Positions 51,946 through 58,396 of a DNA stretch of 64,000 bases are shown piece by piece (position 1 is the first letter of the stretch; each line of letters starts with the position of its first letter). The notes below the pieces were generated by a model. The model saw only the letters and a list, made by a program, of their open reading frames with translations, made no database searches and was not told where the DNA came from. Origin of the DNA: an uncultured Lachnospiraceae bacterium (GTDB taxonomy: Bacteria; Bacillota; Clostridia; Lachnospirales; Lachnospiraceae); the NCBI GenBank assembly GCA_902779395.1, contig CACZBK010000017.1, positions 37,919 through 101,918 of the forward strand, written 5' to 3'. Made by a program: the position numbers and the translations under genes.

Positions 51946-53161
51946 CTACCGGTACATACGCCTTAACGCTTATGCCCTCTTCAAGGTATTCTTCTTCCAA
52001 TACCCTGCCGTATCTGTGAAGCTTATCCAGCATCCTTCCGTCAGCATAGGGTATAAGGTATTCAACATATTTTCTGTTTTTCTGAAGTATATCCTCGATC
52101 ATATCTAGCAGCTGCTCCGTGTTTTCCCCGTTTTTTGCAGATATCCTGATACTCTTGTCCGCGCGGTCATCATAAAGCCGCTCGGTGCCCTCCAGCAGAT
52201 CAGTCTTATTAAACGCTGTGATCACCGGTTTTCCCTTTATCTCCAGATCATTAAGGGTTTCATAAACCACCTGCATATGCATATCCAGCGCAGGATCAGA
52301 AGCATCAGCAACATGCAGGATGATATCCGCATACTTTGCCTCTTCCAGAGTACTGCGGAATGCATCGATCAGCTGATGCGGCAGTTTATTGATAAAACCT
52401 ACTGTATCCGTAAACAGCACTTCCTGGCCGCCTTTCATCACGCAGGTACGTGTTGTGGGGTCAAGCGTAGCAAAAAGCTTATCTTCGGAAAGCACGGTCG
52501 CATCCGTCAGATGATTTAAAAGCGTGGATTTTCCGGCATTTGTATAACCGACTATTGCAACAACCGGCGTCATGTTTCCCAGTCGCTTTTTCCGCGTGGT
52601 CATACGAACGCGCTGCATGTCCTTTATCTCACCTGACAGTCTGGCGATCCGCTTTCCTATCACTCTTCGGTCGGTCTCCAGCTTGGTCTCACCGGGTCCT
52701 CTTGTTCCGATACCGCCTCCCAGACGTGACATGGCTTTACCTGCTCCCACCAGATGACTGGCCCTGTATTTAAGCTGTGCCATCTCTACCTGGCGCTTTC
52801 CTTCGCTGGTATGTGCGTGCGCCGCAAAGATATCAAGTATCAGCATGGTCCTGTCGATCACCTTGGTATCCAGCAGATCCGAAAGATTCTTCATCTGGGC
52901 CGGCGTAAGTTCATCATCGCAGATCACTCCGTCTGCCTCTCGGGCGGCTATGCTTATCTTAAGTTCCATAGCCTTTCCGCTGCCGATATAAGTGGCCGGA
53001 TCCGGCTGATAAAGCTTCTGCTTCATCCTTCCCACAGTTGTCCCGTCAGCGGTGTCAAGAAGCTCCGCAAGCTCATCCAGCGATGCATCCGCTTCTTCCT
53101 CATCGCCTGAATAAGCGATGAGCAGTATATATTTTTCTTTTCTTATCTCATTTTCGTACAT
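51923..53161 (-). CDS. hflX: GTPase HflX
   Basis: 412 aa. N-terminal HflX domain (YIGSGKAMELK, VICDDELTPAQMKNL), helical linker (LGGGIGTRGPGETKLETDRR) and G domain with G1 GYTNAGKST (205-213), G3 DTVGF (252-256), G4 NKTD and G5 SAKNG. HflX splits stalled or vacant 70S ribosomes at the peptidyl-transferase centre; some homologues (HflXr) give macrolide/lincosamide tolerance. Ribosome site GGAGG. The transcript starts about 400 bases upstream and passes two small ORFs and a terminator. The C-terminus AYVPVATGGTVL ends in a repeat element. Confidence 0.95.
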   Translation of the reverse strand: MYENEIRKEKYILLIAYSGDEEEADASLDELAELLDTADGTTVGRMKQKLYQPDPATYIGSGKAMELKISIAAREADGVICDDELTPAQMKNLSDLLDTKVIDRTMLILDIFAAHAHTSEGKRQVEMAQLKYRASHLVGAGKAMSRLGGGIGTRGPGETKLETDRRVIGKRIARLSGEIKDMQRVRMTTRKKRLGNMTPVVAIVGYTNAGKSTLLNHLTDATVLSEDKLFATLDPTTRTCVMKGGQEVLFTDTVGFINKLPHQLIDAFRSTLEEAKYADIILHVADASDPALDMHMQVVYETLNDLEIKGKPVITAFNKTDLLEGTERLYDDRADKSIRISAKNGENTEQLLDMIEDILQKNRKYVEYLIPYADGRMLDKLHRYGRVLEEEYLEEGISVKAYVPVATGGTVL

Positions 53162-53224
53162 ATATATTTCCTCCGTTTGATCTGTGTTTCGTTAGTTATT
53201 CTGAACAGTTAGTTTTTCCTCTTA

Positions 53225-53262
53225 TGTGTGAAACCATAGATCAAAGGCTTTAGTCTCACACA
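53225..53262 (-). promoter_or_regulatory. Leader hairpin directly after the second uORF of hflX
   Basis: TGTGTGAGACT pairs with GGTTTCACACA through 11 pairs including two G-U. It begins two bases after the uORF2 stop codon, so a ribosome paused on uORF2 would change its folding. No T run follows, so it is not a terminator. Confidence 0.55.
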
Positions 53263-53263
53263 G

Positions 53264-53296
53264 TCAGATGTTCCTCAGTCTGATAAAATTGATCAT
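53264..53296 (-). CDS. Leader peptide uORF2 upstream of hflX (MINFIRLRNI)
   Basis: 10 codons after a very strong ribosome site, GAGGAGGAAGGTAAAA. The peptide MINFIRLRNI contains Arg-Leu-Arg, the +x+ motif at which macrolide-bound ribosomes stall in ErmDL-type (MRLR) leader peptides. It lies 102 bases upstream of hflX, between the leader terminator and a hairpin. Function as a drug-sensing leader is inferred from motif and position. Confidence 0.6.
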   Translation of the reverse strand: MINFIRLRNI

Positions 53297-53340
53297 TTTT
53301 ACCTTCCTCCTCTCAACGATTGCTCCTCACCTGCGTATGT

Positions 53341-53376
53341 ATAAAAACAGCCCCGATACCTTCCGGCATCAGGGCT
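53341..53376 (-). terminator. Leader terminator (attenuator) of hflX
   Basis: AGCCCTGATGCC-GGAA-GGTATCGGGGCT, a 12-bp stem with only two G-U pairs and a GGAA tetraloop, then GTTTTTAT. It lies about 185 bases after the promoter start point and 180 bases before hflX, in the hflX direction, and after no complete gene, so it is an attenuator rather than an operon end. Confidence 0.85.
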
Positions 53377-53434
53377 TAACAGCATAAACAATATCTCAAA
53401 TATCAGGGTGATCCCAAACAAGAAATATCCGCTA

Positions 53435-53506
53435 TTATACACTTCCACAGGAGGTATGATCTTTACTATAGGTGTTTTCAAAAGATTTTTTAATGCGGAT
53501 AAACAC
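53435..53506 (-). CDS. Leader peptide uORF1 upstream of hflX
   Basis: 23 codons from a GTG with AAAGGAGG 9 bases before it; begins MFIRIKKSFE, basic, and ends CGSV. Its ribosome site AGGAGGTAT (53513-53521) is perfectly complementary over 9 bases to ATACCTCCT (53449-53457) inside its own 3' coding part. Translation would therefore open or close this stem. A 75-codon frame starting at the overlapping ATG 53526 runs through the terminator and is not considered real. Confidence 0.6.
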   Translation of the reverse strand: MFIRIKKSFENTYSKDHTSCGSV

Positions 53507-53567
53507 GGTTCTATACCTCCTTTCATAAATTTCCGACTTGGATGAAAATAATCCTTACACTTTTCGA

Positions 53568-53596
53568 ATTATACAGACTCAATGATGATATGTCAA
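53568..53596 (-). promoter_or_regulatory. Consensus promoter of the hflX leader
   Basis: TTGACA (53591-53596), 17-base spacer, TATAAT (53568-53573), both exact consensus. Transcription should start near 53561, giving a leader of about 400 bases. It sits just after the GNAT-rsgA gene, so hflX is an independent transcript. Confidence 0.88.
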
Positions 53597-53628
53597 TCCT
53601 CATTGATTCCAAATAAACTTGCGCCGGA

Positions 53629-55071
53629 CTAGACATCCAGTCCGTATTTCTTCCGCTGCTTTACCAAAATGGATATCCGCTTTTTCATGGCGTAGTTCCT
53701 GTGGTTTTCCGAACCGAGATTTTTATACAGCATGAAACGATCCCTTGACAAGCTGCCGTCTTCCAATGCTTTCTTTATAGCGCAGCCCGGTTCGGTATCA
53801 TGTCTGCAGTCGCTGAATTTACAGCGGCTCTCCAGTTCAAGGATATCCGAAAAAATGTTGTCTAAGCTTTCTTCTGTCAGGGCCATTCCGATCTCCCTCA
53901 TTCCCGGAGTATCAATGATCAACACTCCGTTTTCAAGCTCTATCAGCTGTCTGTAGGTAGTGGTATGACGTCCCTTGGAATCGCTTTCCCTGATCGCCGA
54001 TGTTTTCATGGTCTCTTCACCCGTAAGCGAATTAAGCAGTGTCGACTTGCCCGCACCTGATGACCCCATCAGGCAAATGGTCGTACCGGGTGTAAGGTAC
54101 TCTTTCAGTTCATCCATGCCAATATCATACAAAGCCGATATGGCATGTACCCTGATCTTATCCGATATGGTCTCCACCTCACTCACATAACGGCCGACAT
54201 TATTGCACAGATCCGCTTTCGTAAGTATGGCTACCGGTATCGCGCCTCCCTGCAGCGCCACACTGGCATACCTCGCTATGCGATTATAACTGTAGTCGTC
54301 ATTCAGCGAAGTGACGATGAAGCAATAATCCACGTTTGCTACCATATACTGCATCACGCCTGTCTTGGACTGATCCGGTCTCTGCAAAAAGCTCTTTCTT
54401 TCACAGACGGAAAGTATCCTGCTGTCACCGTCCGGGTTATACCGGAATGTCACATAGTCACCGACTACCGGAAGTTTATCAGCCTCTTCTTCATAAAAAT
54501 CTCTGATCAGTACTGCAGGCAGTTCCCGCCCCATAAACTTTATGGTATAGCTGTTCTTCTGAACCTCGCAGATCCTTCCACGCTTTTCTTCACCGATTTC
54601 CATATAGGTAAAAACTGTCGGATCCTCTCCCAGTGCGATCACATGCTCCGGCATTTCTTTCCGGACAAAACCCAGCCTGCGATATAAAGCTATTGCCCTG
54701 CTGTTATCCGGACGCGGATCTACCCACACTGTTTCTGCTCCGTTTTTAAAGGCTTCCCCAATAGAGTATTGCAGCGCCTGGGTTGCGATCCCTTGTCCCC
54801 ATGCGGACTTAAACAGTTTGATATCCAAAGCTGCGCTATGTGTAGTTTCATCTATCCCATATTGTGTCTCTCCGCAATATTCTCCGTCTTCAAAGATCGA
54901 ATAATGTTTTTGCATCGGTCCGGCATTGATAAACCTGTCCAGCCATTCCCGTACGGCGTCCTCTGTTTCATGTAATCCTCCCGGCCAGATATACTTCATA
55001 ACATCTTCATCAGCCCAAAGGCTCTGGATATTCCTGATATCATCATATGTTGATTCTTTAATCGTGATCAT
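53629..55071 (-). CDS. rsgA: GNAT acetyltransferase fused to RsgA-type ribosome GTPase
   Basis: 480 aa. Residues 1-160: GNAT domain (acetyl-CoA loop SAWGQGIATQAL at 89-100, RAIALYRRLGF). Residues 165-480: circularly permuted RsgA GTPase with OB-fold start RGRICEVQKNSYTIKFMGRE, G4 TKAD (284-287), G1 GSSGAGKST (336-344), G3 DTPG (387-390) and zinc site C417, C422, H424, C430. RsgA releases late factors from maturing 30S subunits; stand-alone RsgA is about 300 aa. GGAGG precedes the ATG. It has its own leader with uORF and terminator. A separate canonical rsgA probably exists elsewhere. Confidence 0.9.
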   Translation of the reverse strand: MITIKESTYDDIRNIQSLWADEDVMKYIWPGGLHETEDAVREWLDRFINAGPMQKHYSIFEDGEYCGETQYGIDETTHSAALDIKLFKSAWGQGIATQALQYSIGEAFKNGAETVWVDPRPDNSRAIALYRRLGFVRKEMPEHVIALGEDPTVFTYMEIGEEKRGRICEVQKNSYTIKFMGRELPAVLIRDFYEEEADKLPVVGDYVTFRYNPDGDSRILSVCERKSFLQRPDQSKTGVMQYMVANVDYCFIVTSLNDDYSYNRIARYASVALQGGAIPVAILTKADLCNNVGRYVSEVETISDKIRVHAISALYDIGMDELKEYLTPGTTICLMGSSGAGKSTLLNSLTGEETMKTSAIRESDSKGRHTTTYRQLIELENGVLIIDTPGMREIGMALTEESLDNIFSDILELESRCKFSDCRHDTEPGCAIKKALEDGSLSRDRFMLYKNLGSENHRNYAMKKRISILVKQRKKYGLDV

Positions 55072-55100
55072 TTTTTCCTCCGATCATTGATACATACTTG

Positions 55101-55134
55101 TTACTATTCACTGCTCCCGGGCTGTGAATAGTAA
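55101..55134 (-). promoter_or_regulatory. 11-bp hairpin shortly upstream of GNAT-rsgA
   Basis: TTACTATTCAC (55101-55111) pairs perfectly with GTGAATAGTAA (55124-55134), loop of 12. It ends about 25 bases before the GGAGG ribosome site. Part of the leader RNA; could control translation or mRNA stability. Confidence 0.5.
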
Positions 55135-55202
55135 TACCTGCTTCCCTTTTCAAGCACACGGACATAAAAAGGGATAAAACTATAAAACGATTCTTACTTC
55201 CG

Positions 55203-55240
55203 GACCAATCAGAGAAGCGTCCCCCTGATTGCCCCTGATT
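55203..55240. repeat. Half-copy of the GGGGACGGTTCT repeat family
   Basis: The minus strand reads CAATCAGGGGGACGCTTCTC followed by TGATTGG, matching one half-site of the 105-bp element with a few changes. No second half is present. It lies inside the GNAT-rsgA leader. Confidence 0.6.
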
Positions 55241-55270
55241 GTCTGAAAACCTCTGGATTGAAAATGGACA

Positions 55271-55297
55271 TAAAAATACCGTGACGGGAATGTCACG
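55271..55297 (-). terminator. Leader terminator (attenuator) of GNAT-rsgA
   Basis: CGTGAC-ATTCCC-GTCACG (55280-55297) then GTATTTTTA on the minus strand. The stem has only 6 bp but is GC-rich. It follows the short uORF and precedes the gene by 200 bases, the same order as in the hflX leader. Confidence 0.65.
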
Positions 55298-55331
55298 ATC
55301 TGATCATTTCAAAAGAATTGTCCTTATCGGA

Positions 55332-55400
55332 TCAATATGCACAAACCGAGGTCTTCATACTGTATTCAATTGCAATCTCAAACTTCACTGTCAACATCAT
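55332..55400 (-). CDS. Leader peptide uORF upstream of GNAT-rsgA
   Basis: 22 codons from a double ATG, starting MMLTVKFEIA and ending TSVCAY, with GAGG 5 bases before the first ATG. The ribosome-site segment CGAGGT is complementary to ACCTCG within the 3' part of the uORF, mirroring the hflX uORF1 design. It lies 40 bases after a consensus promoter and before a terminator. No known arrest motif is recognised. Confidence 0.5.
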   Translation of the reverse strand: MMLTVKFEIAIEYSMKTSVCAY

Positions 55401-55439
55401 GATTACCTCGCTTTCTTTAAGATTTTTTACTTCCCGCAC

Positions 55440-55468
55440 ATCATAACAAAGAGTATCCTGACTGTCAA
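55440..55468 (-). promoter_or_regulatory. Promoter of the GNAT-rsgA leader
   Basis: TTGACA (55463-55468), exactly 17 bases, TATGAT (55440-55445). Gives a leader of about 360 bases before the GNAT-rsgA ATG. Confidence 0.82.
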
Positions 55469-55578
55469 CATCTTTTTGGCTCTTAACAAGCTTGAAAGAT
55501 TATGATACGATATCTGCGGTTGGGGAAGACACCCATAAGAAAAAACGAAAACCGTGAAAACTGAATAAAAAAAGTTAC

Positions 55579-55726
55579 CCAGTTGAGCTTTCCGTCTTCA
55601 TCAAACCAGAATCTGCCGGATCCGTCTGTATAGAGTATTTCGTCGGTACAGTTTTCTTCGTCGGTATATGTACGTATAAAATACTCGGTACCGGTATACT
55701 CCAGAACGCCGGATGCCTCCCCGGTC
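55579..55726 (-). pseudogene. Lipoprotein-family remnant next to the sensor kinase
   Basis: An open stretch directly after the kinase stop encodes LEYTGTEYFIRTYTDEEN..., then EILYTDGSGRFWFDEDGKLN and WV. It aligns with the C-terminal part of the lipoproteins at 886-1332 and 2061-2582 (L-YTG, then YTDGTGRIYYLDGEVYW). Signal peptide and N-terminal half are missing, and the C-terminus runs into unrelated sequence. A truncated copy of the same family, again beside a two-component system. The rest of 55072-55726 holds the rsgA leader described separately. Confidence 0.6.
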
Positions 55727-56635
55727 CTATTGTCCCGCCGGTATAAAGGATAGGATAAAATGTATCTCTCCGTCCGAAATATCTGCGATGATATTTCCCT
55801 TCTGCTTTTCCATCAGCAGTTTTGCAATATAAAGCCCCAGACCTGCGCTGCCTTCCCGCCGCGCTTTATCGGCGCGGTAAGTGCGGTCAAAGATATGCTC
55901 AATATCAATCTCGTCGTGAGAAACTATCCTGTTTGACAGTATAACTTTTCTTTCTTCCGCAGAGACCGATATTCTAAAACTCTCTTTTGCATACTTGCAG
56001 ATATTAGCCAGAAGGTTTGAGAACACCCGGACCATCAGTTCTTCATTGGCTTCGATAAAAACCGACTTATCCGGAAGATCAATATCCGGCGTGAGTCCTT
56101 TATCCCTGATCATGCTCTCGTGATCAATAATGAACTGCACCAGAAACTCCACGATGTCGATCCGCTTCAGCTCCGGCATCTGTGCATCACTTTCAAGCAC
56201 CGACAGTTCAAAGAATTCGTCAACCATGTTCTTTAGAGTTTCTGCTTTCCTGCTGCTCACCTCAAGATACTGCCTGCCTTCATCGCTCAGCTTTTCTGAC
56301 GCCAGCATCTGGAGATTTCCTTTTACCACGGTAAGAGGCGTGCGCAGATCATGCGCTATATCGGCAACAGACTGCTCCAACTGCTTCTTTGCAGATTCTT
56401 CCTTAAGCTTAAGCTCTTTCTGATGATCCAGATTAAGATTAAGCTCCTTTGCCAGCTCTTCCATATCCCTGTCATTTAATATAACACGCAGCTGTCGGTC
56501 GTAATCCGACTCTCGCGTTTTCTTAAGCTCTCTTGTGATCTCTTTTATGTTTGCTTTGATCATAAAAAGCATTATAAGGAGAACGATGCAGAGAATGACC
56601 GGGATTGAAATTATTATAAGCGATAATGTATTCAT
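55727..56635 (-). CDS. Sensor histidine kinase (HisKA type)
   Basis: 302 aa. One N-terminal membrane segment (about 5-27) and practically no extracellular loop, then a coiled linker, H-box SVADIAHDLRTPLTVVKGNL with H95, N-box VFSNLLANICKYAKES, and G-box GLGLYIAKLLMEKQKG. Resembles kinases that sense through a partner transporter or lipoprotein. It follows its response regulator by 5 bases. Target genes unknown; the adjacent lipoprotein remnant and the downstream RsgA/HflX genes have their own promoters. Confidence 0.9.
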   Translation of the reverse strand: MNTLSLIIISIPVILCIVLLIMLFMIKANIKEITRELKKTRESDYDRQLRVILNDRDMEELAKELNLNLDHQKELKLKEESAKKQLEQSVADIAHDLRTPLTVVKGNLQMLASEKLSDEGRQYLEVSSRKAETLKNMVDEFFELSVLESDAQMPELKRIDIVEFLVQFIIDHESMIRDKGLTPDIDLPDKSVFIEANEELMVRVFSNLLANICKYAKESFRISVSAEERKVILSNRIVSHDEIDIEHIFDRTYRADKARREGSAGLGLYIAKLLMEKQKGNIIADISDGEIHFILSFIPAGQ

Positions 56636-56640
56636 AATAT

Positions 56641-57348
56641 TTAGGTATACGCAGGCTCCGCCTTCAGGCGGTATCCTATGCCCCAGACGGTCTCTATAAT
56701 ATCCTCTCCTGCCGCCTTCTTCAGTTTGTTTCTCAGATTACTTATATGGACGTTGATGGTATTATCCTCATAATAATAGACATCATCCCAGACAGATTCA
56801 TACAGATTGGCCTTGGTAAATGTCTTCTTCGGATTTTTAAGAAAAAGCTGCAAAAGCTGAAGCTCTTTGGATGTAAGCTTTATCTCGCGACCGTCATAAC
56901 TTAAGGAATTATTGCGTACATCGAGTACCAGCGGTCCGAAGCTTAAGACTTCCGCACTGTTTTCCTGTTCTTTAATCCTTCGCAGCACCACTTCTATACG
57001 CACCAGGACCTCTTCCAGATCAAAAGGCTTGATGATATAATCATCCGCGCCCATACGCAGCACTTCCAGACGCGTATCGAGTTTTGATCTGGCGGATATA
57101 ACTATCACAGGCGTCTTACTGCGTTCAGTCGCAGTATCAGACTTAAGCTCCGCGATCAGTTCCTCACCGGATCTATATGGCAGCATCATATCCATCAGGA
57201 TAACATCAAACTTCTCCGCCATCATAACCGCAGACGCCTCGCGGCCATCTTCTGCTTCCGTAACTTCAGATCCGTGCGCTTTAAGGAAATCCGCTAAAAG
57301 CTTTCTGATCTCCCTGTCGTCTTCTACTATCAGTATACGTGTTGCCAT
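56641..57348 (-). CDS. OmpR/PhoB-family response regulator
   Basis: 235 aa from ATG 57348 with GGAGGG upstream. Receiver with D10/D11, phospho-acceptor D53 (VILMDMMLP) and K107 (YIIKPFD). C-terminal winged helix with LTSKELQLLQLFLKNPKKTF and TINVHISNLRNKLKK, ending IETVWGIGYRLK. Cytoplasmic transcription factor paired with the kinase that follows it. Confidence 0.94.
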   Translation of the reverse strand: MATRILIVEDDREIRKLLADFLKAHGSEVTEAEDGREASAVMMAEKFDVILMDMMLPYRSGEELIAELKSDTATERSKTPVIVISARSKLDTRLEVLRMGADDYIIKPFDLEEVLVRIEVVLRRIKEQENSAEVLSFGPLVLDVRNNSLSYDGREIKLTSKELQLLQLFLKNPKKTFTKANLYESVWDDVYYYEDNTINVHISNLRNKLKKAAGEDIIETVWGIGYRLKAEPAYT

Positions 57349-57451
57349 TATGCCCTCCGCTCCTGCTATCATGTAAATATAAGTATATATGTCCCGGCAG
57401 GTGTGTCAAGCCCCCGGCAGTACCGTCGAGGTCCGCCTGCCGGAGTCTAAA

Positions 57452-57479
57452 AAACCACGGGGGCAATCCCCGTGGTTTA
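57452..57479. terminator. Intrinsic terminator after the acidic lipoprotein gene
   Basis: AAACCACGGGG-GCAAT-CCCCGTGGTTT, with T run on the minus strand (GTGGTTTTTTAG). Separates the lipoprotein gene at 57501-58322 from the two-component genes. Confidence 0.88.
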
Positions 57480-57500
57480 AGCATTACCGGATCATTCTGT

Positions 57501-58322
57501 TTAATCGATCGTTTTTGACAATCTGTTTAACATGGATTCTCTGTCAACATAGAAGAGAGATGACAGTGCATCCCCGGACAGATTATTGGTTTCCTCCATC
57601 AGTTTTTTCTCGTATTCCTCTGCGCTTACTTCCTCATCATTCCAAAACCAGGTCATATGTTCCTTATCATCAGGACCTTCATAACCGTCTGTTACCTCTG
57701 TACGGCCGGTAGCATAAAGGGTAAGATGACCGTCATCAAGCAGATATACATAATCCCCGGGATTATTCAAAGGAGCGTTAAAGGTACGTTCATACAGTAT
57801 CCCTGCCGAAGGAACATAATAAAGATCTCCTCTGTAGCCGCCTGCACTGGCAACACCATCCCTAAGATCATCATTAACTTCTGCGCCTGCCCTGCTGCGG
57901 GTAATGATCTGATACTCTCTCAGATCATTCGCATCCGGCGTAGTGCTTGAAACAATAACATCCGGAATATCGTCGTTATCAAAATAAACAAACATGAACT
58001 GATCCCATTTTTCATCAAGGCCGGATATGATATCATAATACTGCTCATAGATCATGCTCAGAAGTTCTTCTGTATCCTCGTCTTCCGGTTCTTCTGCATC
58101 ACCATCAACAGGCTCTTCTTCCACAGGATCATCCGTCACTTCTTCTTTTGTTTCTTCTTTTTCCTCCTCTTTGACCTCTTCTTTTACTTCTTCATCTTCA
58201 GCTGAGCTGTCATCCTCCACCTCAGCTTCTTTTGCAGGCTTTTCTTCAGCCCCTTTGCATCCGCCTAAAACAAGCATACCGCTCATTAACAGGCTTCCAA
58301 GAAATAACATCCTCTTTTTCAT
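57501..58322 (-). CDS. Lipoprotein with long acidic linker
   Basis: 273 aa. Signal peptide with lipobox LGGC (Cys 22), then about 65 residues almost entirely Glu/Asp/Lys (repeats of EEVKEE), which would extend the protein from the membrane through the wall. The folded domain (YEQYYDIISGLDEKWDQFMF, FVYFDNDDIPDVIVSS) resembles clostridial lipoproteins that carry an EF-hand-like Asp cluster YFDNDDIPD. Function unknown; monocistronic with its own terminator. Confidence 0.8.
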   Translation of the reverse strand: MKKRMLFLGSLLMSGMLVLGGCKGAEEKPAKEAEVEDDSSAEDEEVKEEVKEEEKEETKEEVTDDPVEEEPVDGDAEEPEDEDTEELLSMIYEQYYDIISGLDEKWDQFMFVYFDNDDIPDVIVSSTTPDANDLREYQIITRSRAGAEVNDDLRDGVASAGGYRGDLYYVPSAGILYERTFNAPLNNPGDYVYLLDDGHLTLYATGRTEVTDGYEGPDDKEHMTWFWNDEEVSAEEYEKKLMEETNNLSGDALSSLFYVDRESMLNRLSKTID

Positions 58323-58396
58323 AAACTCTCCCTCCTTATATAAAAAAATTTATAATAACCTTTATCCCTGTTAAAGTCAGATAAAAACGTCCCGCT

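Noticed and set aside
53299-53526. 75-codon minus-strand ORF starting at ATGAAAGGAGG in the hflX leader
   Set aside because: It runs straight through the terminator hairpin, has no good ribosome site of its own, and its ATG-GGAGG serves as the ribosome site for the GTG uORF. It is better explained as leader RNA.
53629-55071. Two separate genes (GNAT and RsgA) rather than a fusion
   Set aside because: The frame is continuous, no ribosome site or start codon lies near residue 160, and the linker is smooth.
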